This document shows positions 1 to 5,283 of a DNA stretch of 9,239 nucleotides, piece after piece (within the stretch, counting starts at the first letter, position 1; each line of letters begins with the position of its first letter). A program made the translations under genes and the position numbers. The notes beneath the pieces are model-generated. The model had not been told where the DNA came from and did not search any database. It worked only from the letters and a program-made list of their open reading frames with translations. Origin of the DNA: CAYSQW01 sp964433135 (GTDB lineage: Bacteria; Acidobacteriota; Aminicenantia; Aminicenantales; Aminicenantaceae); contig CAYSQW010000079.1 in the NCBI GenBank assembly GCA_964433135.1, forward strand, positions 1 to 9,239, read 5' to 3'.

Positions 1-64
1 AGACGGGCTGCAAATCGGGAAGAGTCTTGACATTGAGTTTGCTGAGTTCTTCTATTTCATTCAT
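1..64 (-). CDS. Unidentified gene, 5' end only (runs off the left edge)
   Basis: An ATG at 64-62 opens a reading frame that stays open to the window edge. The 21 visible residues begin MNEIEELSKLNVKTL and are polar with helical character. A purine stretch (AGGGAAAG) lies 6-13 bases upstream and could serve as a modest ribosome binding site. The gene lies 62 bp downstream of lipM on the same strand, so it may share its transcript. The short alternating acidic/leucine start faintly recalls Rho-type N-terminal helical domains, but this is far too little sequence for an assignment. I do not recognise the gene. Confidence 0.5.
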   Translation of the reverse strand, partial: MNEIEELSKLNVKTLPDLQPV

Positions 65-126
65 TTTTTCTTTCCCTGTTTTGCAATGGAAATACTAACA
101 TCTTCATATAAAAAAAGCAATGTCCG

Positions 127-933
127 TCACCGTAGATATGTCCAGCCCTCACTGCCGTAGCGTTCTTTCAGGATCTTGTCGATCTCCTCAAGTTCCCGTG
201 CTGCAAGCTTAAAAGGTTTCAACTCCACTTTGAAGAAATCGATGATCCCGGCTTTCAATGTTTCGACTACCCATGAAAAATCGACGGACCCCCCCACGGC
301 TTGAGAGAGAGGAAGCATGCGGATTTCGCTGGGGTCCTCGTCGGTCAGCAGCGACACAGCGCGCAGTCTCTCATCATCATCCTGCAAGGGGATCGATCCG
401 TGCTGCATGAATTTCCCTCCTTCGCGCTTCTGAGCGGAACCGATGACCTTGCGCCCTGAGACCTCGACTTCATGCCGGGATGGATAGGAAAAACAGGGCA
501 GGTTTCCATGGATGTATTCCGACGGCGCTTTTTCCGCCAGGTAAGCGTGTAGCCCCATTCGCTTCAACCCGCACATCAAGCCTTCGGAAATCTTACGATA
601 GGAATCCAACACAGTGGAGCCAAAGAGGCTTTTATCGGAAGAAGTAATGGAATACGTCACTTCCCGGTCATGCAGGACCAGTTTTCCCCCGGTCATTCTT
701 CTGACGACATCGATCCCGTTAAGGCGGCAGTATTCGATGTCGATTACCTTGTTGATTCGTTGCGAATAGCCGAGAGAGGCCGTTGGGCGTTTCCACCGAT
801 AAAAGCGCAGGACCGTTCGCGGGATAGAGGTCAGGGTACGAAACAGATAATCATCAACAGCCATATTCCAGGCGCCGGGTGCCGGAGCCGCCTCATCCAA
901 ATAAAGCCATTCGCCGTATACGCTCTCATTCAT
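127..933 (-). CDS. lipM: Lipoyl octanoyltransferase, LipM-like (biotin/lipoate A/B protein ligase family)
   Basis: The 268-residue protein has the BPL/LplA/LipB fold signature. RRMTGGKLVLHDREVTYS (residues 78-95) is the acyl-binding RRxTGGxxVxHxxExxYS motif, and a conserved lysine sits in GSAQKR (Lys169). Cys147 lies in LPCFSYPSRHEV, where LipM octanoyltransferases carry their acyl-thioester cysteine; ATP-dependent LplA ligases lack it. By family knowledge LipM moves octanoate from acyl carrier protein to the lipoyl domain of GcvH in the cytoplasm, after which LipA adds sulfur. The start at 933 is supported by AGAAGGA seven bases upstream. Length fits the family. The tRNA-Gly gene is 74 bp upstream on the same strand and no strong separate promoter is evident, so read-through from the tRNA promoter is possible. 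An LplA-type ligase activity remains the alternative. No lipA or gcvH is visible. Confidence 0.85.
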   Translation of the reverse strand: MNESVYGEWLYLDEAAPAPGAWNMAVDDYLFRTLTSIPRTVLRFYRWKRPTASLGYSQRINKVIDIEYCRLNGIDVVRRMTGGKLVLHDREVTYSITSSDKSLFGSTVLDSYRKISEGLMCGLKRMGLHAYLAEKAPSEYIHGNLPCFSYPSRHEVEVSGRKVIGSAQKREGGKFMQHGSIPLQDDDERLRAVSLLTDEDPSEIRMLPLSQAVGGSVDFSWVVETLKAGIIDFFKVELKPFKLAARELEEIDKILKERYGSEGWTYLR

Positions 934-952
934 GGTCGATCCTTCTGCTGGG

Positions 953-994
953 AGTCAAAAAAGAGGGAATATTCCGCCAGGCTCATTTTTGACT
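953..994. repeat. Inverted repeat between tRNA-Gly and lipM, possible terminator
   Basis: Nine-base arms AGTCAAAAA (953-961) and TTTTTGACT (986-994) are perfectly complementary. The 24-nt loop contains the perfect palindrome GGAATATTCC (966-975). On the minus strand the stem follows the tRNA 3' end by 13 bases and its 3' arm begins with a T-run, so it could act as a weak terminator or processing signal after the tRNA. The stem is AT-rich and the loop long, so termination would be inefficient at best. Confidence 0.4.
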
Positions 995-1007
995 GTCGGC
1001 GGGAGGG

Positions 1008-1079
1008 AGCGGACAACGGGATTCGAACCCGCGACCCCGAGCTTGGGAAGCTCGTACTCTACCACTGAGTTATGTCCGC
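1008..1079 (-). tRNA. tRNA-Gly (anticodon CCC)
   Basis: A complete 72-nt cloverleaf reads on the minus strand. The acceptor stem GCGGACA/TGTCCGC has 7 bp, the D stem ACTC/GAGT has 4 bp with loop AGTGGTA, and the anticodon stem CGAGC/GCTCG has 5 bp with loop TTCCCAA. The variable loop is GGGTC, and the T arm is GCGGG-TTCGAAT-CCCGT with one G.U pair. The anticodon CCC (1047-1045) reads GGG glycine codons. The discriminator base is U, as expected for bacterial glycine tRNAs. CCA is not encoded and must be added by the nucleotidyltransferase. A consensus-like promoter lies about 45 bp upstream. Confidence 0.97.
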
Positions 1080-1121
1080 TCTCTCACGCCGGAGCCTTTT
1101 TCGCAATAAACTCAGAATTCA

Positions 1122-1150
1122 AATCTATAATCTTACAGGCATTTTGTCAA
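1122..1150 (-). promoter_or_regulatory. Sigma70-type promoter for tRNA-Gly
   Basis: On the minus strand TTGACA (1150-1145) is a perfect -35 box, followed after 17 bases by TAGATT (1127-1122) as the -10 box. The predicted start near 1115 would give a leader of about 36 nt before the tRNA 5' end at 1079. The -35 box begins only 19 bp past the kinase stop codon, so the tRNA would not depend on kinase transcription. Confidence 0.7.
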
Positions 1151-1168
1151 TATCCGAAAGAACCGGAC

Positions 1169-2977
1169 TCACCCCCGCCCGCTCTTTTTCTTGGCAATTT
1201 TGGGGAAGATGATCTTGAAACGACTGCCCGCTTTTCGATCAAACGACAGCGTGCCTCCCAACTGACCGATCAACATATTGACCAGCTGCATCCCCAGTGT
1301 TTCCGTATTGAAAATATCCACTTCTTCTGCAATGCCTTTTCCGTTATCGGAGATTTTCAATATGTATTTCTTTTCCTGTGAAGTCATTTCGATCGAGATT
1401 TTTCCTTCAACTCCCGGAAGGAAAGCATGTTTGAGTGAATTGGTCACCAGTTCATTGATGATCAAGCCGCAAGGGATGGCGGTACTGATATCCAAATAAA
1501 TCTCATCGATATGAAGATTCTGATGGATGACATTGGGGCTGACATTGAAGAAATGATAGAGATGAGCGATCATGGTATGGATATAGGCACGAAAATCAAC
1601 TTTAGCCAGATTCTCCGACTGGTACAATTTTTCATGGATCAGCGCCATGGATCGGATTCGCGTTTGGCTCTCCCGAAAAAGCTTTTGTGCCTGCGGGTTG
1701 CGGATATGTCGCGATTGGATGTTCAGCAGCGATGAAATGATCTGCATATTGTTTTTGACTCTATGATGGATTTCCCGCAGCAAAACTTCTTTTTCAATCA
1801 GATTTTCTTTAAGCTTTTTTTGGTCTCGCGTGCGTTTGGTGACGTCGGAGAGGAAATTCAGCGTGGCCGGTCGGCCCTGCCATTCAATAACAACGGCATT
1901 GATCTCAGCCCAGAAACTCCTTCCATTCTTTTTTCGCATTCTGAAGGAATAGACCGACGGAAGCTTCTTCCCTCCTATCCTTTTTTTGTAGTGGGAGACA
2001 ACGGTTTCGCGATCATCGGGATGGATCAATTCATCGAACCGCATGGATTCCAGTTCCTCCCTCGAGTAGCCGATGACGCTAACCACCTTCTGATTGAAAA
2101 ACTTCAGCTGCATGTCCTGTGCAACGATGATCGCCTCATTTGCGTTATCCACCAGCAGCCGGTATTTCTCTTCGGATTCGGCAAGCGCCTCCTCCGCCTT
2201 CTTGATCACCGTAATATCATCGTAAACCGAGGCGATTTCTCCTGAAGGAAGTTTGAATACATGATTTTCCCTCCAGCCGCTGATGCGTTGATCACGATAT
2301 AGTTTTGTCGGAAAATGCTCCGGATCCCCGGTGGCCCAAACCCGCTGGAGAACTTCATACAAACCGAAACGTTTTATGCCGGGAAAGATTTCGAGCACGC
2401 TTTTTCCGACGACATCGGATCGTTTAACCCGCTCGATCCTTTCGGCTGCAGGATTGAAATTCGTTATTAAAAAATCATGGGCATCGTCTATCGGTTTGAA
2501 AACCACAACACCGCTGCTCATATAATCAAATAGATTGCGGTAAAAGGAATCGTCAGTCACCTCCGGCGGCACTGCATCCCTGTTCGAAATGAGGTTCGCA
2601 TCGCCCTGCAAACAGAGCATATTTCGAAACTGAATTTGTATCTCGTTCCGGTTCAAGGGACGATAGACAACGCCATCGGCGCCGGCACGAAAGCCCGGCC
2701 CGGTATCCGCGTCCCTGTCCTCAGAGGACAGGATCAATATAACCGGAAGCGATGCGGTCTGTTTCCGTGATTTTATCCTTCGACAGAGTTCAAAACCCGC
2801 CGAGCGCAGCGCGACAATATTTATACATGCAATTCCTGATGACTCGATTTCTTCCTGAAAACGAGAGGGATCGTTCGTGGCCGCCACCTGTATATTGCCG
2901 GGGGCGATCGTTTCCAATGCATGGAAAAAGACATTTTCATCCTGCGGAGCCCCTCCGAGTATCGCAACCTTAATCAT
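1169..2977 (-). CDS. PAS-domain histidine kinase (HisKA_2 type) with degenerate N-terminal receiver domain
   Basis: The 602-residue protein has no membrane segment and is probably a cytoplasmic sensor kinase. Domain order: receiver-like (about 1-122), PAS (145-258), PAS with PAC-like end (268-382, IHPDDRE at 318-324), HisKA_2 dimerisation domain (389-465) with EIHHRVKNNMQ carrying the phosphoacceptor His (404/405), and an HATPase domain with N box NELVTNSLKHAF (508-519), G1 DNGKGI (544-549) and TLGMQLV (560-566). The receiver lacks its key residues: the acidic pair is GG (8-9), the phosphoacceptor Asp aligns with Ala56 and the conserved Lys with Arg106. It is therefore probably a docking or signal-input module that is not phosphorylated. 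HisKA_2 kinases commonly phosphorylate stand-alone receivers or output proteins, but no response regulator is in the window. The start at 2977 is supported by GGAG and AGGG 4-11 bases upstream, and a promoter lies at 3082-3110. The signal is unknown. Confidence 0.9.
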   Translation of the reverse strand: MIKVAILGGAPQDENVFFHALETIAPGNIQVAATNDPSRFQEEIESSGIACINIVALRSAGFELCRRIKSRKQTASLPVILILSSEDRDADTGPGFRAGADGVVYRPLNRNEIQIQFRNMLCLQGDANLISNRDAVPPEVTDDSFYRNLFDYMSSGVVVFKPIDDAHDFLITNFNPAAERIERVKRSDVVGKSVLEIFPGIKRFGLYEVLQRVWATGDPEHFPTKLYRDQRISGWRENHVFKLPSGEIASVYDDITVIKKAEEALAESEEKYRLLVDNANEAIIVAQDMQLKFFNQKVVSVIGYSREELESMRFDELIHPDDRETVVSHYKKRIGGKKLPSVYSFRMRKKNGRSFWAEINAVVIEWQGRPATLNFLSDVTKRTRDQKKLKENLIEKEVLLREIHHRVKNNMQIISSLLNIQSRHIRNPQAQKLFRESQTRIRSMALIHEKLYQSENLAKVDFRAYIHTMIAHLYHFFNVSPNVIHQNLHIDEIYLDISTAIPCGLIINELVTNSLKHAFLPGVEGKISIEMTSQEKKYILKISDNGKGIAEEVDIFNTETLGMQLVNMLIGQLGGTLSFDRKAGSRFKIIFPKIAKKKSGRG

Positions 2978-3081
2978 TTATCCCTCTCCGCTCAAGCGTA
3001 AAAATCTTCTATCCCGAAATCCAAACCGGATTTACAATCGGCATGAAACAATTGCATTACGCTCCCTATCAATTGTAGTGT

Positions 3082-3110
3082 ATTCTATATTTAGGAGTCA
3101 TGAAAGTCAA
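3082..3110 (-). promoter_or_regulatory. Sigma70-type promoter for the histidine kinase
   Basis: On the minus strand TTGACT (3110-3105), a 17-base spacer and TAGAAT (3087-3082) match five of six consensus bases each. The predicted start near 3075 gives a 5' leader of roughly 100 nt before the kinase ATG. It is back to back with the bactofilin promoter, whose -35 box (also TTGACT) starts 55 bp away. Confidence 0.65.
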
Positions 3111-3164
3111 AAAATCACCATGTCACGGATCAAGCCCGAAAATACGCCGCCAAAACTTGGAAAG

Positions 3165-3194
3165 TTGACTTCTTCCCGATCCCCCCATTATAAT
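3165..3194 (+). promoter_or_regulatory. Sigma70-type promoter for the bactofilin gene
   Basis: TTGACT (3165-3170), an 18-base spacer containing a run of six C, and a perfect TATAAT (3189-3194). The predicted start near 3201 gives a leader of about 28 nt, which holds the GAGG ribosome binding site at 3221-3224 just before the ATG at 3229. Confidence 0.75.
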
Positions 3195-3228
3195 CGGCAA
3201 GCGAACCGTTGATAACAAGTGAGGAATT

Positions 3229-3606
3229 ATGCTGAAATCGGACAATAAAACACTCTCTGAAGAAACAACGGATATGTCATTCGGCAGCCGCGCCGTATTG
3301 GGATCCAGGCTCATTTTCAAGGGAGATATTTCAGGCGAGGAAGACATTCTTATCAAGGGCGAACTCGAAGGAAGTATTCATCTCGAGAACAATAATGTAT
3401 CGATAGCCAAGAGCGGTAAACTTCATGCCGACATCCATGCCCACAATGTTATCATCAGCGGTTTAGTTCAGGGTAACATACAGGCCTCCGGAAAAGTCGT
3501 GATCGAAGATTCCGGGAAGATGATCGGTGATATCAGCGCAGCCCGAATCTCCATAATGGAGGGAGCGCAGTTCAAAGGAAGCATGAAGATGAGCACCACC
3601 GGCTAA
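3229..3606 (+). CDS. Bactofilin (polymer-forming cytoskeletal protein, DUF583)
   Basis: The 125-residue protein is a typical short bactofilin. A disordered polar N terminus (1-17) is followed by a glycine-punctuated right-handed beta-helix core (about 18-120). This shows as repeated short strands such as GDISGEEDILIKGELEGSI, KLHADIHAHNVIISG, LVQGNIQASGKVVIE and KMIGDISAARISI. A short tail (MKMSTTG) closes it. By family knowledge bactofilins polymerise without nucleotide into filaments at the inner membrane and scaffold peptidoglycan-modifying enzymes, stalk or shape determinants. No peptidase (LmdC/M23 type) partner is adjacent, so its exact role cannot be read from context. The start is fixed by GAGG four bases upstream and a strong promoter at 3165-3194. 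The gene appears monocistronic and is followed by about 900 bp without genes. Confidence 0.93.
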   Translation: MLKSDNKTLSEETTDMSFGSRAVLGSRLIFKGDISGEEDILIKGELEGSIHLENNNVSIAKSGKLHADIHAHNVIISGLVQGNIQASGKVVIEDSGKMIGDISAARISIMEGAQFKGSMKMSTTG

Positions 3607-3638
3607 GCCCCCGCTTGGACATTCATGGAAAGAAACGA

Positions 3639-3661
3639 AGCATGAATTCTACAATCATGCT
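3639..3661 (+). repeat. Small hairpin downstream of bactofilin
   Basis: AGCATGA (3639-3645) and TCATGCT (3655-3661) form a perfect 7-bp stem with a 9-nt loop, 33 bases after the bactofilin stop codon. No T-run follows, so it may stabilise the mRNA 3' end rather than act as an intrinsic terminator. Confidence 0.4.
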
Positions 3662-3699
3662 CCTACCGTAAACATTCGTATGGAAGTCACGTAAAGCCG

Positions 3700-3739
3700 C
3701 CCCACCGCCTACCCACCCCTCCCTGGTATTAAGGAAAAA
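3700..3739. repeat. 40-bp direct repeat, copy 1
   Basis: Forty bases are identical to 4066-4105, running from CCCCACCGCCTACCC to GGTATTAAGGAAAAA. The first 25 are pyrimidine-rich with C-runs (G-runs on the minus strand), followed by the AT-rich TATTAAGGAAAAA. The end of this motif recurs a third time at 4273-4291, where 19 bases (GTATTAAGGAAAAAACCAT) match 3726-3744 exactly. Confidence 0.9.
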
Positions 3740-3804
3740 ACCATGCTTATCAGCTTCAAGAGCTTATATATGACACTGGATCTCCATATTATTAAGGTTT
3801 TTTC
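3734..3804. repeat. Inverted repeat GAAAAAACC / GGTTTTTTC
   Basis: Nine-base perfect arms lie at 3734-3742 and 3796-3804, 53 bases apart. Both arms are preceded by TATTAAGG or TTAAGG, so the right arm may be a degenerate relic of the 40-bp repeat end. On the plus strand the right arm ends in six T, so the structure could weakly terminate transcripts leaving the bactofilin gene. Confidence 0.4.
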
Positions 3805-3869
3805 AGGGGAAATTGTTCAAAACTGGTGGTTTAACAATGTAGCGGCTCTCAGCACCAAAGCCAGGATAA

Positions 3870-4050
3870 GGCTGTGAGGAGGAGCCACGCCATACGGGAT
3901 TTAGCCTGAAAATGGCGGTTTGTGAGGGAGGCCGCGGAAGCGGCCGCTGAGCATGTCTGACCCACGGACGGGGGGAGTTGCGGAAGCGCCGAGCAAGCCG
4001 CCATTTTCATGGCGTTAAAAATCCCGCCTAAGAGGCGACTCCTTACAGCC
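3870..4050. repeat. 181-bp element with long imperfect inverted arms
   Basis: The left arm (3870-3921) and right arm (3995-4050) are imperfect reverse complements. Matching blocks are GGCTGTGAGGAG against GGCTGTAAGGAG (one difference), GGGATTT (perfect), and TGAAAATGGCGGTTT against TGAAAATGGCGGCTT (one difference). The 73-nt centre is GC-rich and contains GCCGCGGAAGCGGC, itself a small hairpin. No transposase, and no target-site duplication at the arm ends, is visible. It may be a MITE-like or other intergenic palindromic element, or a long hairpin RNA. Family unknown. Confidence 0.75.
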
Positions 4051-4065
4051 GTTCCTCCCGGCCCA

Positions 4066-4105
4066 CCCCACCGCCTACCCACCCCTCCCTGGTATTAAGG
4101 AAAAA
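4066..4105. repeat. 40-bp direct repeat, copy 2
   Basis: This is identical over 40 bases to 3700-3739. Immediately upstream are further C-runs (CTCCCGGCCCACCCC), so its minus strand has six runs of three or more G within about 35 bases. It directly precedes the first structured unit, just as the related motif at 4268-4291 precedes the second unit. Confidence 0.9.
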
Positions 4106-4254
4106 GCAACAAATAAGGGCCCCGCAAGAACTGGATGATCTACGGAGCAAGATTATGGTAGCGGCAAGGAAACGGCTCGTGAGGCGTACCGAGGTACGTC
4201 GATCGGGCCACAACGATGTCGATGCCGTGTGAGATTGCTTCGCCCGAAGGGTGG
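4092..4254. repeat. Structured tandem unit, copy 1
   Basis: This copy aligns with 4273-4432 over its whole length. Shared blocks include GTATTAAGGAAAAA, AGGGCC, CTGGATGA, GTGAGGCGTAC, AGGTACGTCGA, GTGAGAT and CGCCCGAAGGGTGG. The predicted fold has an outer stem AGCAA (4146-4150) / TTGCT (4235-4239), which continues inward after a tandem G.A mismatch. An inner hairpin spans 4174-4209, with GGCGTAC (4183-4189) / GTACGTC (4194-4200), a CGAG loop, and a second tandem G.A mismatch (4181-4182 with 4201-4202). No reading frame is shared between the copies. It may encode a structured RNA or be a DNA-level palindromic repeat. Confidence 0.75.
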
Positions 4255-4272
4255 CCTACCCGCCCCACCCTC

Positions 4273-4432
4273 GTATTAAGGAAAAAACCATACTCAGGGC
4301 CCTACCCCATGCTGGATGAGCCACGGGCCGAGATTGCCGCGGCGGCGAGCCGCAGGTGGTGAGGCGTACTAAGGTACGTCGAACCAAATGCGGTGATGCC
4401 GACATGGTGAGATCGGCTCGCCCGAAGGGTGG
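4273..4432. repeat. Structured tandem unit, copy 2
   Basis: This diverged second copy is offset by 178-181 bp from the first. Its outer stem is GCCGA (4327-4331) / TCGGC (4413-4417), so three of five pairs differ from copy 1 by changes on both sides. The inner hairpin spans 4352-4391, with GGCGTAC (4363-4369) / GTACGTC (4374-4380), a TAAG loop, TGGT/ACCA below it, and tandem G.A mismatches at the same places as copy 1. Kept pairing despite sequence change argues that structure matters. Confidence 0.75.
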
Positions 4433-4436
4433 AAAG

Positions 4437-4493
4437 GGCTGATGATATAAAAGATTCTATTCCAATGGAGGTTTTCTTTTTCCTTCATCAGCC
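4437..4493. repeat. Inverted repeat downstream of the CsgG-like gene
   Basis: GGCTGATGA (4437-4445) and TCATCAGCC (4485-4493) are perfect 9-base arms around a 39-nt AT-rich loop. The structure starts 19 bases past the stop codon of the minus-strand lipoprotein gene. No U-run follows the stem in that direction (CTTTCC instead), so it is more likely an mRNA 3' stabiliser or a weak terminator than a classical intrinsic terminator. Confidence 0.45.
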
Positions 4494-4512
4494 ATTTTCA
4501 TGGATCTTTCAG

Positions 4513-5262
4513 CTAATTATAGCGGTAGTAATTCTGCGGCGTCTGCGAAACAATATACCTCACCGCTTCTTCTATGCAGACGCGGATCGCTTTCTCAGTC
4601 GGTGTTTTGGAAAATCCACCCATCGCCACCGGCAGTCTTCCTCCGAGGCGGGTGGCTCCGCCCAATCCGAAACTGGACGCGCTACCCTGGACATTCGTTG
4701 CAGCAACGATCTGAGAGGTTTTGGCATCGATGATGCGGATATCGATCGCCACATGAGCTTTTTTCAATCCGCCGCCGACGGCGACACCCAAAACCTTGGT
4801 GGCTCCTCCGGCACCCTTCGCGGCCCCCTCAAATTCCGTTACCGCCGCCGTGATGATAAGATCCGCCCCGTATATTTCTCCGACCTTTGCTTCGGTCCCT
4901 TGCTTGATCCTTCCCGAGGCCCCTAGATCCTGTTCCTTCATAACCGCGCCCAATTGCTCGCGTTCCAGAACGATGTATCGGCTTGTGTTGAACAGCGCCG
5001 TGGTGAGCATATCCCGCATTCCGTCACCGATACTGCGCCAGTCCATTCCAAACATGCCTCTCCAACCTCCGCTCCATCCACCTTTAGCGGTTTTATCGGT
5101 AAATTCGCCAACGGCCATTCGCGCTTTCGGCCCGTTGTAATCTTCAGCCCGGGCCTGACCGATGGACTGCCCTCCGGTCGTCATCACGGTAGCGGTCGGC
5201 GCACAGGCCATCGTCCACATCAAAATCGCAGCTATTCCTAACCAAATTCCTGTTTTTTTCAT
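4513..5262 (-). CDS. CsgG/HfaB-family outer-membrane lipoprotein
   Basis: Counting from the ATG at 5262, the protein has 249 residues. A signal peptide (1-19, MKKTG then a hydrophobic run) ends in TMAC with Cys20 as the probable lipidated residue; this is a slightly irregular lipobox. The CsgG domain follows: ARMAVGEFTDKT, a Gly/Trp-rich insertion (GGWSGGWRGMFGMDW), the helix MRDMLTTALFNTSRYIVLERE, GEIYGADLIITAAVTEFE, then AHVAIDIRIIDAKTSQIV and the C-terminal TPTEKAIRVCIEEAVRYIV. By family knowledge CsgG-type proteins form nonameric outer-membrane export channels (curli) or anchor surface structures (HfaB). No curli genes are nearby, so the substrate is unknown; an LpoB-like periplasmic role is an alternative. 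An in-frame ATG at 5283 is rejected as the start because it lies at the edge of the -10 box, upstream of the expected transcription start. Confidence 0.85.
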   Translation of the reverse strand: MKKTGIWLGIAAILMWTMACAPTATVMTTGGQSIGQARAEDYNGPKARMAVGEFTDKTAKGGWSGGWRGMFGMDWRSIGDGMRDMLTTALFNTSRYIVLEREQLGAVMKEQDLGASGRIKQGTEAKVGEIYGADLIITAAVTEFEGAAKGAGGATKVLGVAVGGGLKKAHVAIDIRIIDAKTSQIVAATNVQGSASSFGLGGATRLGGRLPVAMGGFSKTPTEKAIRVCIEEAVRYIVSQTPQNYYRYN

Positions 5263-5266
5263 GGAT

Positions 5267-5272
5267 CCTCCT
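5267..5272 (-). promoter_or_regulatory. Ribosome binding site that fixes the CsgG-like start
   Basis: AGGAGG on the minus strand (5272-5267) is a perfect Shine-Dalgarno core, separated by ATCC from the ATG at 5262. A start at 5283 would place this site inside the coding sequence, so 5262 is preferred. Confidence 0.85.
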
Positions 5273-5283
5273 AATTTACTCAA

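Larger units (their letters stand above)
3607..4512. other. Gene-free, repeat-rich interval between convergent genes
   Basis: No credible protein gene lies in these 906 bp. Both flanking genes end here (bactofilin from the left, CsgG-like from the right). The interval holds, in order, a small hairpin, a perfect 40-bp direct repeat (two full copies plus a diverged partial third), a 181-bp inverted-arm element, two tandem copies of a structured unit, and a final inverted repeat. Sites of this kind, between convergent 3' ends, are where bacterial genomes tolerate palindromic intergenic repeats. Confidence 0.8.

Noticed and set aside
670..1381. Plus-strand ORFs spanning lipM, the tRNA and the kinase 3' end
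   Set aside because: They cross the tRNA gene on the opposite strand and read antisense to well-supported genes; the apparent peptide over the tRNA is translated T-arm sequence.
3953..4018. Small plus-strand ORF of 21 codons (begins MSDPRTGG) inside the inverted-arm element
   Set aside because: It has no ribosome binding site or promoter, and it overlaps the right arm of the palindrome, whose sequence is explained by pairing.
3849..4082. Minus-strand 77-codon ORF across the inverted-arm element
   Set aside because: It is Ala/Ser/Leu-rich of low complexity, runs through both arms and into the C-run repeat, and has no Shine-Dalgarno site; it is a by-product of GC-rich palindromic DNA.
4146..4239. 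Classical kink-turn in the repeat unit
   Set aside because: The tandem G.A pairs are present, but the 3-nt bulge that must precede them on one strand is missing; the internal loops are symmetric.
3700..4432. CRISPR array
   Set aside because: There are only two or three repeat copies with irregular spacing (366 and 181 bp), long non-uniform spacers and no cas genes.
3700..4493. Integron gene-cassette array with attC sites
   Set aside because: The repeat-then-cassette layout is suggestive, but there is no RYYYAAC/GTTRRRY pair at cassette ends, no integrase, and the cassettes hold no open reading frames.
4429..4926. Plus-strand ORF of 165 codons
   Set aside because: It is the antisense shadow of the CsgG-like gene, with no promoter or ribosome binding site and no recognisable domain.
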